DNA from: an uncultured Porphyromonadaceae bacterium
GTDB lineage: Bacteria; Bacteroidota; Bacteroidia; Bacteroidales; Muribaculaceae
Direction of reading: 5' to 3'
NCBI GenBank assembly: GCA_947175215.1
Contig: CAMWLR010000019.1
Coordinates: 1 to 33,689, forward strand
Length of the DNA stretch: 33,689 bases
Under the pieces are notes generated by a model. That model was not told where the DNA came from. It saw only the letters and a list, made by a program, of their open reading frames with translations, and did not search any database. Positions 1-6,824 of the stretch are shown here, piece after piece (the first letter of the stretch is position 1; every line of letters starts with the position of its first letter). The position numbers were made by a program, and so were the translations under genes.

Positions 1-192
1 GATATAAGGTTTCACGGGGACACCGGGTGTCGTCCCAGGCACATTAAATGAGATCTTGTTGCCGCAACGCGGACAAGTTACCTTATATCTGCCCGGTTGT
101 GACGGAGGTGTCACCGTCACCACCGCGTCACATCCGGGGGTCTGACATTGTAGTTTAAGTTTTGATTGGCTCTGTTGCTGCATATGAGGCAT
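1..192 (-). CDS. Zinc-ribbon protein, N-terminal part (cut by window edge)
   Basis: An open frame runs from an ATG at 192 to the first base of the window, giving 64 residues with no stop, so the C-terminus lies outside. The N-terminus is Gln-rich, then come C15 and C20, followed by a CPRC knuckle at about residues 43-46. This spacing fits a zinc ribbon or other small metal-binding fold. A second in-frame ATG at 183 is an alternative start. The gene begins only 8 nt after the stop of the repeat-rich gene at 201-1283 and is probably co-transcribed with it. The FHA protein upstream (2219-2866) also carries a zinc ribbon, so Cys4 ribbons recur in this cluster. What follows the ribbon cannot be seen. 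The function is unknown. Confidence 0.7.
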   Translation of the reverse strand, partial: MPHMQQQSQSKLKLQCQTPGCDAVVTVTPPSQPGRYKVTCPRCGNKISFNVPGTTPGVPVKPYI

Positions 193-200
193 CTAATTAA

Positions 201-1283
201 TCAGACATCAATGATGTCATCGAGATAATCGTCACCGAGGGTCTGGTCAAAAGTGTCTATCTCGCTGTCGGTCTGAGCCATGTAACCCTCACTCTGCACC
301 ATGCTCTCGGCATCTGACACAGTCAGGCCAAACTGGGCGGCATCATCGACATAATATCCGTCAGGGGTCTCGATGCGGTCAAACAGACCATCGTTGTCAA
401 TGTCGATCATCACCAGATCATAGCCGGTGTCAGTGGTGAAGCTGGCGTGTACCTCCTCGTCACCCTCGACTGTATAGACAGTGTCGACCTCATTAAAGAT
501 AAACACATCATCCATGTCGATATCATTCTCGTCTACCTGATTCTGCGCGATGATAGTGTCGGCAATCTCGTCGAGGTCTTCGGGTTCGGGTATCTCATCA
601 TCCTCGCCGAAAGGTTCGGGATCGGGTTCAGGATCGGGATCAGGATCGGGATCAGGATCAGGATCAGGAATAGGATCGGGATCGGGGATGGGGTCGGGAT
701 CAGGCATGGGATCTGTAGAGCCGTTACCTGAGGCAGAGCCGCCATTGCTGCCGCCATTGCCGCCATTGCCGCCATTGCCGCCATTGCCGCCGTTGCCGCC
801 GTTACCGCCGCCATTGTTAGAGCCGCCACCATTGTTTACGGGTTCTTCTGCCGGATGTTCACCGGTCTGGGTGGCAAACTGCGATGCACCGCCGATAACG
901 GTTGAGGCTGCTCCGGGATCGACGGTCGCGCCTTCATCATCATTGCCTGACATTACCGCTGCCGTTGCACCACCCGCTGCGACAGCTGCTCCGAGACCTA
1001 CGGCTACACGCTTGGCACCTTCGCTCGAGCCGCCCTGCTGTGCGGGACGCGGCTGGCCGGGCTGATTGGGCATACCGGGAGCGACACGCGGTCTGGGAGG
1101 GGGCGGAGGGGGTACCTGATTGTTGGCCATATTAACCGGCGGACGCTGGGGAGCGCCCTGGCTGATGGGGGCTTGCGCTGGAGCGCCATTATTGCCTGCG
1201 GCCTGATTTGCGGGCGCGGGATTTATCTTTGAGTCACTGAGCTGCTGACGGCCCTGAGGTGAATTGAGATTGACAGTATCCAT
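201..1283 (-). CDS. Low-complexity Pro/Gly/Asp-rich protein with EF-hand-like loop
   Basis: 360 residues, no family recognised. Residues 1-85 are Asn/Gln/Pro/Ala-rich with a run of seven prolines near 57-63. Residues about 93-110 form an Ala/Gly-rich hydrophobic stretch that could be a weak membrane segment. Residues 157-180 are Asn-Gly-Gly repeats and 191-225 are Asp-Pro/Glu-Pro repeats, both linker-like. The C-terminal 135 residues are very acidic and look folded. They contain a 12-residue loop at 294-305 with Asp at positions 1, 3 and 5, Gly at 6, Asp at 9 and Glu at 12, the canonical EF-hand or dockerin spacing, so calcium binding is plausible. There is no clear signal peptide. A good promoter at 1315-1345 lies just upstream, so the gene can be transcribed apart from the caspase gene. 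The cytoplasmic or membrane location is uncertain. Confidence 0.8.
   Translation of the reverse strand: MDTVNLNSPQGRQQLSDSKINPAPANQAAGNNGAPAQAPISQGAPQRPPVNMANNQVPPPPPPRPRVAPGMPNQPGQPRPAQQGGSSEGAKRVAVGLGAAVAAGGATAAVMSGNDDEGATVDPGAASTVIGGASQFATQTGEHPAEEPVNNGGGSNNGGGNGGNGGNGGNGGNGGNGGSNGGSASGNGSTDPMPDPDPIPDPDPIPDPDPDPDPDPDPEPDPEPFGEDDEIPEPEDLDEIADTIIAQNQVDENDIDMDDVFIFNEVDTVYTVEGDEEVHASFTTDTGYDLVMIDIDNDGLFDRIETPDGYYVDDAAQFGLTVSDAESMVQSEGYMAQTDSEIDTFDQTLGDDYLDDIIDV
609..713 (-). repeat. Asp-Pro coding microsatellite-like repeat
   Basis: A 6-nt periodic tract (variants of ggatcg/ggatca on the plus strand) encodes alternating Asp-Pro, Ile-Pro and Glu-Pro at residues 191-225 of the repeat-rich protein. 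The period keeps the reading frame, so slippage would lengthen or shorten a rigid linker without a frameshift. Confidence 0.85.
744..815 (-). repeat. Asn-Gly-Gly coding repeat (9-nt period)
   Basis: The plus strand shows repeated gccgccatt or gccgccgtt units. They encode Asn-Gly-Gly triplets at residues 157-180 of the repeat-rich protein. The 9-nt period is in frame, so copy-number change would alter linker length only. Confidence 0.85.
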
Positions 1284-1314
1284 GGTCTGATGCGTTTGGT
1301 TTAAGTTTCTGATG

Positions 1315-1345
1315 CAAAATTACATCATCTCGACGCCTGTGTCAA
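1315..1345 (-). promoter_or_regulatory. Bacteroidetes-type promoter for the repeat-rich gene
   Basis: On the minus strand TAATTTTG (1315-1322) matches the TAnnTTTG -7 element, and TTG (1343-1345) lies exactly 20 nt upstream, matching the -33 element. The start of transcription would be near 1309, leaving a leader of about 25 nt before the ATG at 1283. Confidence 0.65.
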
Positions 1346-1422
1346 TAATTTGAGGCGAATCTGTGTTAAACCGGGGGATTTATGGGTGAAAACGCGGGGT
1401 ATCGGGGCGAAAACCTCAGGGG

Positions 1423-2145
1423 TTATTGCCATTTGATCAGAGCGGCGTTCTGGATTTTCTCGGGGGCGATAAGCTGAGGATGCTGCTCACCCTTGCTGCG
1501 GGTGACCACATCGTTATAGCAGTACTTAAACAGCTCCTTGACCGTGATGCGTTTGTCGCCGTCGGCGTCAGACTTGCCGCGCAGACCCTTGAGGATGCTT
1601 TGGGTAAAGTAGCCTGCCCCGACAAAGGGGTTTTCCCACGAATATTCATTGGGGCGGCAACCTGTGAAGAATGCGATGTTTTTCTTACCGGTGGCAGCCA
1701 CGGCGTTACCAACGCCGTTGACGGCCGAGCCCGAGTGACAGGCGTCGATAAAGCACACAATCATAGGTGACTTTGACGGGGCGAGAGCCTTGACGATTTC
1801 GTCATAGGTGACAAGGTCATCGTATGCACAGATGACACCCTCGCCGCCATGACCGCTGAAGTAAAAGTAGATGCGGTCGTTGGCCGTAGCCGTATCGGCA
1901 ATTTTCTTGAGAGATGAGAGTATGCCGTTTTTTGTGGCGTATTTAGAGGTGAGCAGCGTGATGTCCTTAGAGTGTGACTCCATCAGTTTCTTGAACGATT
2001 TGGCATCTTTTGTAGTCTGTCCGAGGTCATTGACCCCCTCGATCCCTTGCTTTGATACTCCGACCGAGAGCACATACGTGCGTGCCTGCATAGACAGCAC
2101 TGAGATGGCGATAATGGCCGCCAGGCATAAGATAAGTCGCTTCAT
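1423..2145 (-). CDS. Secreted caspase-fold (peptidase C14) protein with EF-hand-like loop
   Basis: 240 residues. Residues 1-21 form a signal peptide ending in a Met-Gln-Ala cleavage-like site, so the enzyme should act in the periplasm or outside. The caspase/metacaspase signature is clear: the catalytic His is H99 in SGHGG and the catalytic Cys is C136 in DACHSG, each after a hydrophobic beta strand. Bacterial caspase-fold enzymes of this type usually cleave after basic residues, but specificity cannot be read here. Residues 193-204 form a 12-residue loop with Asp at 1, 3 and 5 and Glu at 12, an EF-hand-like calcium site; many metacaspases are calcium activated. The start is 73 nt downstream of the FHA gene and I see no promoter in that gap, so co-transcription is likely. 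The target is unknown. Confidence 0.88.
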   Translation of the reverse strand: MKRLILCLAAIIAISVLSMQARTYVLSVGVSKQGIEGVNDLGQTTKDAKSFKKLMESHSKDITLLTSKYATKNGILSSLKKIADTATANDRIYFYFSGHGGEGVICAYDDLVTYDEIVKALAPSKSPMIVCFIDACHSGSAVNGVGNAVAATGKKNIAFFTGCRPNEYSWENPFVGAGYFTQSILKGLRGKSDADGDKRITVKELFKYCYNDVVTRSKGEQHPQLIAPEKIQNAALIKWQ

Positions 2146-2218
2146 GTTATTGATTGTGTAAATTCTTATCTGTGATTATGATATGGATTTATAACAGGTT
2201 TGTTGGCCTACGGTGTCA

Positions 2219-2866
2219 TCATCCTTTGGCCTTGCAGAGGGGGCATACGCGGTTATACACCGCGGTCTCGCTGATGGGCGAGAAGCATTTCGGGCATACC
2301 ATAGAGGTCTTTTTACGCTCGATCAGATCCTTTACTTTCTTCTGATCAGGAGTGGGGAGAAAGGCCGAGACCGCACCTGACAATACTGCCGGTGCTACCC
2401 CTAAGGCCGAACCGGTGATGAGGCTTACGGCGATAAATGAGATTGTCAGCACCGCGCCTCCCAGGCGTATGCCGCGTATACGCTTGGCTTTCTTCTCATT
2501 CTCGGCCTCGAGCATCAGCTGTTCCTGACGGATGTCATTGAGCTGACGGTGCAGCAGGTCAAACTCAAAGGTAAAATCGTCTGGGGCTATGATGCGGTTG
2601 GCATAGAATGTGAAACTGTTGTGGCCTCCGCTGCCCAGACGTATGACTGTGTCTCGGTCGATCATTTTTGTGTTGATACGTCTGAACTCACCGTTTGAGT
2701 CACGGATAAACGTACCGTTGCCCGTCGGGCCGGTCAGATCTGTTATAAACCAGTTGCCGTCGTCATCGACATAAAAACGTGCATGGTTGTGGCTGACCGC
2801 CCGACAACTGCCGGGAATAGTGAAGGGTTGCTCCCCTCCGTTACCGATGATAATTTCGTAAGGCAT
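2219..2866 (-). CDS. FHA-domain membrane protein with C-terminal zinc ribbon
   Basis: 215 residues. The N-terminal 95 residues read as a forkhead-associated (FHA) domain, which binds phosphothreonine peptides: a Ser-His-Asn-His-Ala-Arg segment at 25-30 matches the conserved SxxH region, and an NGTFI motif at 50-54 matches the NG(T)xxN region. A charged helix or coiled coil follows (about 103-131), then two hydrophobic segments (about 135-155 and 157-171), and a C-terminal Cys4 zinc ribbon (C191, C194, C208, C211). The FHA domain has no signal peptide and should face the cytoplasm. It sits 29 nt after the LytTR gene and before the caspase gene. No kinase or phosphatase is visible in the window; they may lie further left. 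The role is inferred as a phosphorylation-responsive adaptor. Confidence 0.85.
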   Translation of the reverse strand: MPYEIIIGNGGEQPFTIPGSCRAVSHNHARFYVDDDGNWFITDLTGPTGNGTFIRDSNGEFRRINTKMIDRDTVIRLGSGGHNSFTFYANRIIAPDDFTFEFDLLHRQLNDIRQEQLMLEAENEKKAKRIRGIRLGGAVLTISFIAVSLITGSALGVAPAVLSGAVSAFLPTPDQKKVKDLIERKKTSMVCPKCFSPISETAVYNRVCPLCKAKG

Positions 2867-2895
2867 ATCGTTAGCCCGTGTTTTTTTAAGATTGG

Positions 2896-3261
2896 TTAGT
2901 TCTGAAAAGTCCCCGCAATCTCATCCTTGAGTGCCTTGAGCAGCGTCTTGGGCACGGCGATGCCAAACAGATGGTTGTCATAGTCACCCAGATAAAGTTT
3001 CTGTTTTGGCACCGATATGGTGATGATAAAGCGCTTGTTGATGATGAGGCTGCGCCCTAACCTTACGAATACTCCCTTTTGGCCGGGCTGTATCGATGCC
3101 TTGAGTATATTCTCGATCTTCGACAATCCGATGGTGAGCAACTGCTTCTGCCCGCTGATATAAGTGAGCTGGGTGTAATTGCCGTTAGCCTGGAAGAACG
3201 CTATGCGGTCGAGATCGATCAATATCAGTTCGTCTCGCGAGTTAAGACAGATTTTAGCCAT
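2896..3261 (-). CDS. Stand-alone LytTR DNA-binding domain protein
   Basis: 121 residues, almost entirely a LytTR domain, the beta-rich DNA-binding module of LytR/AgrA regulators. The markers are an early FFQANGNYTQL strand, a VRLGRSLIIN segment near residues 66-75 and the following beta strands. There is no receiver domain, so it is not a classical response regulator. It is the first gene of a same-strand cluster (LytTR, 29 nt, FHA, 73 nt, caspase), which suggests it regulates that cluster. No TAnnTTTG box was found in the short gap upstream (3262-3310), so its promoter remains unassigned. It could instead act elsewhere in the genome. Confidence 0.85.
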   Translation of the reverse strand: MAKICLNSRDELILIDLDRIAFFQANGNYTQLTYISGQKQLLTIGLSKIENILKASIQPGQKGVFVRLGRSLIINKRFIITISVPKQKLYLGDYDNHLFGIAVPKTLLKALKDEIAGTFQN

Positions 3262-3310
3262 AGTCAGGAATAAGTAAGGTGGCCGGCGGGCAGCCTAAAG
3301 GTGTTTAAGG

Positions 3311-3350
3311 AAAAAGGGTGTCTGATGGCCGTGACCCTCAAGACACCCCC
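3311..3350 (-). terminator. Terminator after the aminotransferase gene
   Basis: An 8-bp perfect stem (3316-3323 with 3341-3348, GGGTGTCT/AGACACCC) is followed on the minus strand by five T residues (3311-3315). It lies 72 nt after the aminotransferase stop and before the LytTR gene, so it separates the two units. Confidence 0.7.
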
Positions 3351-3422
3351 AAAGTTATGAAAAATATTTTATTAATCCTATAAGGCATGTCAAAAAATGC
3401 GCCCAGTCTCAGGCATGGTCGC

Positions 3423-4622
3423 TCATATCGTGCGTCCCGGATAGGCCATGAGGGCATGGCGCAGGGTGTCGATGGCTCTGCGCAGCTCATCTTTCTCGAG
3501 CACATAGGCTATGCGCACCTCATCTTTCCCCATCCCGGGAGTGGTGTAGAAGCCTGAGGCCGGAGCCATGAAGACCGTCTGCCCCTCATGTTCAAACTCC
3601 TCGAGACACCATGCACAGAACTTGTCGGCGTCATCTACCGGCAGCCGTGCTACGGTGTAGAATGCCCCCATCGGTATCGGTGAATAGCATCCGGGTATCT
3701 TGTTGAGTTCATCAATGAGAAATTTGCGTCGCTCGACATACTCGTTGTATGTTGCAAGCATATAGTCAGCCGGGGTGTCAATCGAGGCCTCGGCCACGAT
3801 CTGACCGATCAGTGGGGGGCTCAGACGAGCCTGACAGAATTTCATTACATTCTTCTTGAGCTCTTTATGCTTGGTGATCAGAGCCCCGATGCGGATGCCA
3901 CATTCGTTATATCGCTTTGAGACGGAGTCGATAAGCACCACCTGTTCCTCTATCCCGGGAAGATGAAAGGCCGAGATATACGGCGCTCCGGTATAGCAGA
4001 ACTCGCGATACACCTCGTCTGAAAACAGAAACAGATTATGCTTCTTGACGATATCGCGCAACTGCAACATCTCTTTCATCGTATACAGGTAGCCTGTGGG
4101 GTTGTTGGGATTGCAAATCAGTATCCCTTTGGTGCGCGGGGTGATCAGTTCCTCAAACTTCTCCATCGGCGGCAGGGCAAACCCCTCGTCGATCGATGAG
4201 GGGAGGGTGACAATCTTAGCTCCGGCCGAGATGGCGAACGCCATATAGTTGGCGTATGCCGGCTCAGGCACTATAATCTCATCGCCGGGGTCGAGACACG
4301 CCATAAAGGCAAACAATACAGCCTCAGAGCCGCCGGTGGTGATGATGATGTCGTCAGTGTCGACGTTGATGTTGTAGCGCTTGTAATATTCACGCAGTTT
4401 CTCGCGTAGAGACAATAGACCCTCTGAGGGGCTGTACTCGAGCACCTTGCGGTCGATATGCTTCAGCGCCTCCAATCCCTCGGGCGGAGTGGGGATGTCA
4501 GGCTGACCAATATTCAGTCTGTAAACTTTGATACCGCGGCTGATGGCCTTGTTGGCCAGCGGTACAAGACGGCGGATAGGCGAGGCGGGCATCACAATGC
4601 CCCGCTGAGATACTTCTGGCAT
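3423..4622 (-). CDS. PLP-dependent aminotransferase, class I/II
   Basis: 399 residues from the ATG at 4622, the usual length for the AspC-like aminotransferase family (fold type I). Seen: the NPNNPTG motif at 171-177, SDEVY at 201-205 (Asp binds the PLP ring nitrogen, Tyr the O3'), the Schiff-base lysine K236 in SVSKRYNECG, and the substrate carboxylate arginine R370 in EVRIAY. It transfers an amino group from an amino acid to a 2-oxo acid. The exact substrate cannot be decided; aspartate or a broad range is likely. The frame stays open to 4811, but that extension adds 63 non-family residues and lies across a TATATTTG -7 box at 4675-4682, so I chose the internal start. It appears to be a single-gene unit with its own terminator. 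Confidence 0.9.
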   Translation of the reverse strand: MPEVSQRGIVMPASPIRRLVPLANKAISRGIKVYRLNIGQPDIPTPPEGLEALKHIDRKVLEYSPSEGLLSLREKLREYYKRYNINVDTDDIIITTGGSEAVLFAFMACLDPGDEIIVPEPAYANYMAFAISAGAKIVTLPSSIDEGFALPPMEKFEELITPRTKGILICNPNNPTGYLYTMKEMLQLRDIVKKHNLFLFSDEVYREFCYTGAPYISAFHLPGIEEQVVLIDSVSKRYNECGIRIGALITKHKELKKNVMKFCQARLSPPLIGQIVAEASIDTPADYMLATYNEYVERRKFLIDELNKIPGCYSPIPMGAFYTVARLPVDDADKFCAWCLEEFEHEGQTVFMAPASGFYTTPGMGKDEVRIAYVLEKDELRRAIDTLRHALMAYPGRTI

Positions 4623-4674
4623 CTTTCTATCAGGGATTATCGGCTTAACGCCGAGACTGTTATCATTTTGTCCG

Positions 4675-4682
4675 CAAATATA
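4675..4682 (-). promoter_or_regulatory. Promoter -7 box for the aminotransferase gene
   Basis: The minus strand reads TATATTTG, a perfect TAnnTTTG. No TTG is found at the expected distance upstream, so the -33 element is weak or absent. Transcription would start near 4669, about 45 nt before the ATG at 4622. Confidence 0.5.
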
Positions 4683-4982
4683 GCAAAAAATAATCAGATT
4701 TAGGTATGTTCGGATAAATCTCTCATCCCGGCTCGTCCAGACAAAAGCTGTCAAATATCGTACATCTCTCGATTGCATCTCTTTCACCATCCCCTTGCAT
4801 TGTATCCACATATCTCCTAAGTATTCGGTGTTCTATATTACAGTGTTCTATATTACATTGGTGTTCTATATTACATTTAGGTTAAATGTCAAGTGTTTAT
4901 AAGAGATGTTTTTTTACAACTGTAAGACTTGAATCCGTATACGAGATACGATTTTGTGGATCTTACAAGGGGTGAAGCGGTA
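4683..4982. other. Intergenic region between TPR regulator and aminotransferase
   Basis: 300 nt with no supported gene. It holds three copies of a 15-nt repeat (4828-4875), a short inverted repeat (ACATTTA/TAAATGT around 4873-4889) and A/T-rich sequence. No convincing terminator for the TPR regulator gene was found: the hairpins seen lack a following T-run on the minus strand. Confidence 0.6.
4828..4875. repeat. Three direct copies of gtgttctatattaca
   Basis: Perfect 15-nt copies lie at 4828-4842, 4843-4857 and 4861-4875. The first two abut and the third follows a 3-nt ttg spacer. They sit between the two convergently ordered minus-strand genes, about 200 nt upstream of the aminotransferase start. 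They may be a slippage product or iterated binding sites. Confidence 0.9.
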
Positions 4983-6416
4983 TTACGATAAGTACTTAAA
5001 GAATAATTCTTTGTCAGCTGCCGAACTCTCAGTTACTCTCTCTCGCAATCGGTGCCATCTCGTATAATAGTTGGATGAAGAGATATCAAGCAGGACGCAA
5101 ATTGACTGAACCGAAAAGCCGGCAATGCGAAGAGCTATCAGTTGGAGGTCGAGCAACTTGATAGACGGTACTTGTTGTGATAAATTGCCGATGACTGAAG
5201 AGTGTGTGCTGTCAACGTAGTTTACGATCGACTCCAAAAACTTTTTATTGCGTAACTGGGTTATTTCGGCCTCAAGATGACGGGTGAGATTTATATCTTC
5301 GGCTCGGGTTGTTTTTTTTGTGGTATAGTGAGATTTGGTAACGGCATCAAAGGTTGCGAAGCCGGTTTTAAGAATATCTTGCAGCAATGAGTTGTCGTTG
5401 TTTGCTGAGTTTGCTGTTGTCAGCGCTTGATTGACGTGATGTAGATGAGTAATATCATCGCGGAGTTGTGATATTTCAGTGAGGCGGCTGTCTATTTGTT
5501 GCTGTAGTTTCTTATGGCGAGAGCGGTAGTACTTTGAGATACCATAGCTAACCACAGCCATGGCTAACACCATAATAATAATGAGGATAGTTTTAGCATG
5601 GCTTTGAGAATTTTCGTTATCAAGTTGCCAAAGATAGTAATCGGCCCGGGCAAATACGCCTTGCCGTTCCATTATAGTCCTGAACATTTTATTGGTGGAC
5701 ATCGAGACGGAATCGGCATATAGGTATGCTTTCTCATAGTCCTTGTCTTGAACCGCTAACCATTTTAAGTTGCTGTATCGCAAAATATCATTATCGTAGT
5801 AGTCTGAAGATAGTTTGCTCAATTCGAGATATTTCCGGACACTGTCAGGCTCGTTGATACGTTTATAGCAATCCGCAACAAAGAGAACGTCGGCATAATC
5901 AAGGAAGTTGTCACCATAATAATATTGTGCCTTATTGCTGGCTTCCCTGGTCTTGTCAGACTGATTTAAGCGGCTGTAAGCGATAGCCTTGTTTGAGTAT
6001 ACCTCGGCCATAATAATGCTGTCGGTGGGCCAAACGAGTGATAATATCGTGTCGCAAAGTGCTATTTCTTCATCAGATTTTGATAAATAATCCAGTTCTC
6101 GGCATTGATCAAGATATGTGTATAGCGTATTGGTGCGTTTGTTGGCTGCTTTGTATAGCGATGCTGATTTGCGGCGTTGCTCGAGCGCTAATTCAATGTT
6201 ATAAGTTGCCTCGTAAATATCACCGAGGAGTTCCTCAGACTTGGCCATGAAGAGGGTATCGGAGAGTTGGGTGGAAAGACGTGAGGCATGGAGGACAACC
6301 TCGATATAGTCAAGTTGCCTGTCGGCCCTGTGGTTACATCCAGTAAATATAGAGGCAAATATGATCGCAATCAGTAGTGTGGGTAATATAGAGCAATATT
6401 GTTGCAGCAGTTTCAT
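4983..6416 (-). CDS. TPR / transmembrane / HTH-like regulator of Bacteroidales type
   Basis: 477 residues. The N-terminus is a signal or lipoprotein-like segment with a lipobox (FTGC, C27). Residues about 40-260 are helical and TPR-like. A transmembrane helix lies at about 276-294, followed by a basic stop-transfer segment, a coiled coil (about 300-335) and a C-terminal region (about 420-460) reading as a LuxR- or sigma-region-4-like helix-turn-helix (Ile-Cys-Val-Leu-Leu-Asp-Ile-Ser then Tyr-Tyr-Thr-Arg). This matches a known Bacteroidales layout in which a periplasmic TPR sensor is joined through the membrane to a cytoplasmic DNA-binding tail. The ligand and target genes are unknown. The gene stands alone, with a strong promoter at 6471-6501. 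If C27 were lipidated, the N-terminus would be anchored and the protein membrane-tethered twice. Confidence 0.8.
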   Translation of the reverse strand: MKLLQQYCSILPTLLIAIIFASIFTGCNHRADRQLDYIEVVLHASRLSTQLSDTLFMAKSEELLGDIYEATYNIELALEQRRKSASLYKAANKRTNTLYTYLDQCRELDYLSKSDEEIALCDTILSLVWPTDSIIMAEVYSNKAIAYSRLNQSDKTREASNKAQYYYGDNFLDYADVLFVADCYKRINEPDSVRKYLELSKLSSDYYDNDILRYSNLKWLAVQDKDYEKAYLYADSVSMSTNKMFRTIMERQGVFARADYYLWQLDNENSQSHAKTILIIIMVLAMAVVSYGISKYYRSRHKKLQQQIDSRLTEISQLRDDITHLHHVNQALTTANSANNDNSLLQDILKTGFATFDAVTKSHYTTKKTTRAEDINLTRHLEAEITQLRNKKFLESIVNYVDSTHSSVIGNLSQQVPSIKLLDLQLIALRIAGFSVQSICVLLDISSSNYYTRWHRLRERVTESSAADKELFFKYLS

Positions 6417-6470
6417 TATGTCGACCTATGGAAAATTGTACAATCTTAATTTAGGATTGAATAAACTCTG

Positions 6471-6501
6471 CAAAGTTAGTAATTGCATGATGGGGTGACA
6501 A
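6471..6501 (-). promoter_or_regulatory. Bacteroidetes-type promoter for the TPR regulator
   Basis: The minus strand has TAACTTTG (6471-6478, a perfect TAnnTTTG) with TTG at 6499-6501, spaced 20 nt. The predicted start near 6465 gives a leader of about 48 nt before the ATG at 6416. Confidence 0.7.
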
Positions 6502-6756
6502 TTATAAACGGATATTTTTAATCTTACAGATTGATTTTTCAGCTTACATAATACGTTGAAAAACAGATAGTTGAAAATGCGGTGATAAAATAGTTTCTTA
6601 CACTTTTATAACACTCTGCAAATCATCTGATTATAAATGAGCCGAACAGTTATGCGAAAGATTTTTTGCTTAACTCTGAATACATGTCAGCCTGGTGTCG
6701 GTCACTTTTTATGATGGTGAGTTTATCAGGGCAACACTCTCGGCATACGGATTAAA
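6502..6756. other. A/T-rich intergenic region, no gene seen
   Basis: About 255 nt between the TPR regulator promoter and the thiL terminator. Both strands were read; no ORF with a plausible start or protein-like composition was found. The region is clearly more A/T-rich than the flanking genes. It could hold upstream regulatory sites for the TPR regulator. Confidence 0.6.
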
Positions 6757-6804
6757 ACATGGCGAGGTTGTGTCAAAGATTAAGTGTTTTGACACAACCT
6801 CGCC
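6757..6804 (-). terminator. Terminator of the sppA-lpxK-punA-thiL operon
   Basis: A perfect 17-bp inverted repeat pairs 6761-6777 with 6788-6804 around a 10-nt loop, and on the minus strand it is followed by the T-rich sequence ATGTTTTAA. It begins 21 nt after the thiL stop. The stem is symmetrical, but only the minus-strand direction has a gene ending here. Confidence 0.8.
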
Positions 6805-6824
6805 GATATGTAAATGGTGCGATG

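Noticed and set aside
550-1065. Plus-strand 171-codon ORF rich in Gly-Ser and Pro
   Set aside because: It is the mirror image of the Asp-Pro and Asn-Gly-Gly repeats of the real minus-strand gene; low complexity on both strands keeps several frames open.
4623-4811. N-terminal extension of the aminotransferase (462 residues from 4811)
   Set aside because: The extra 63 residues do not resemble the family and span a TAnnTTTG promoter box; the ATG at 4622 gives the normal length.
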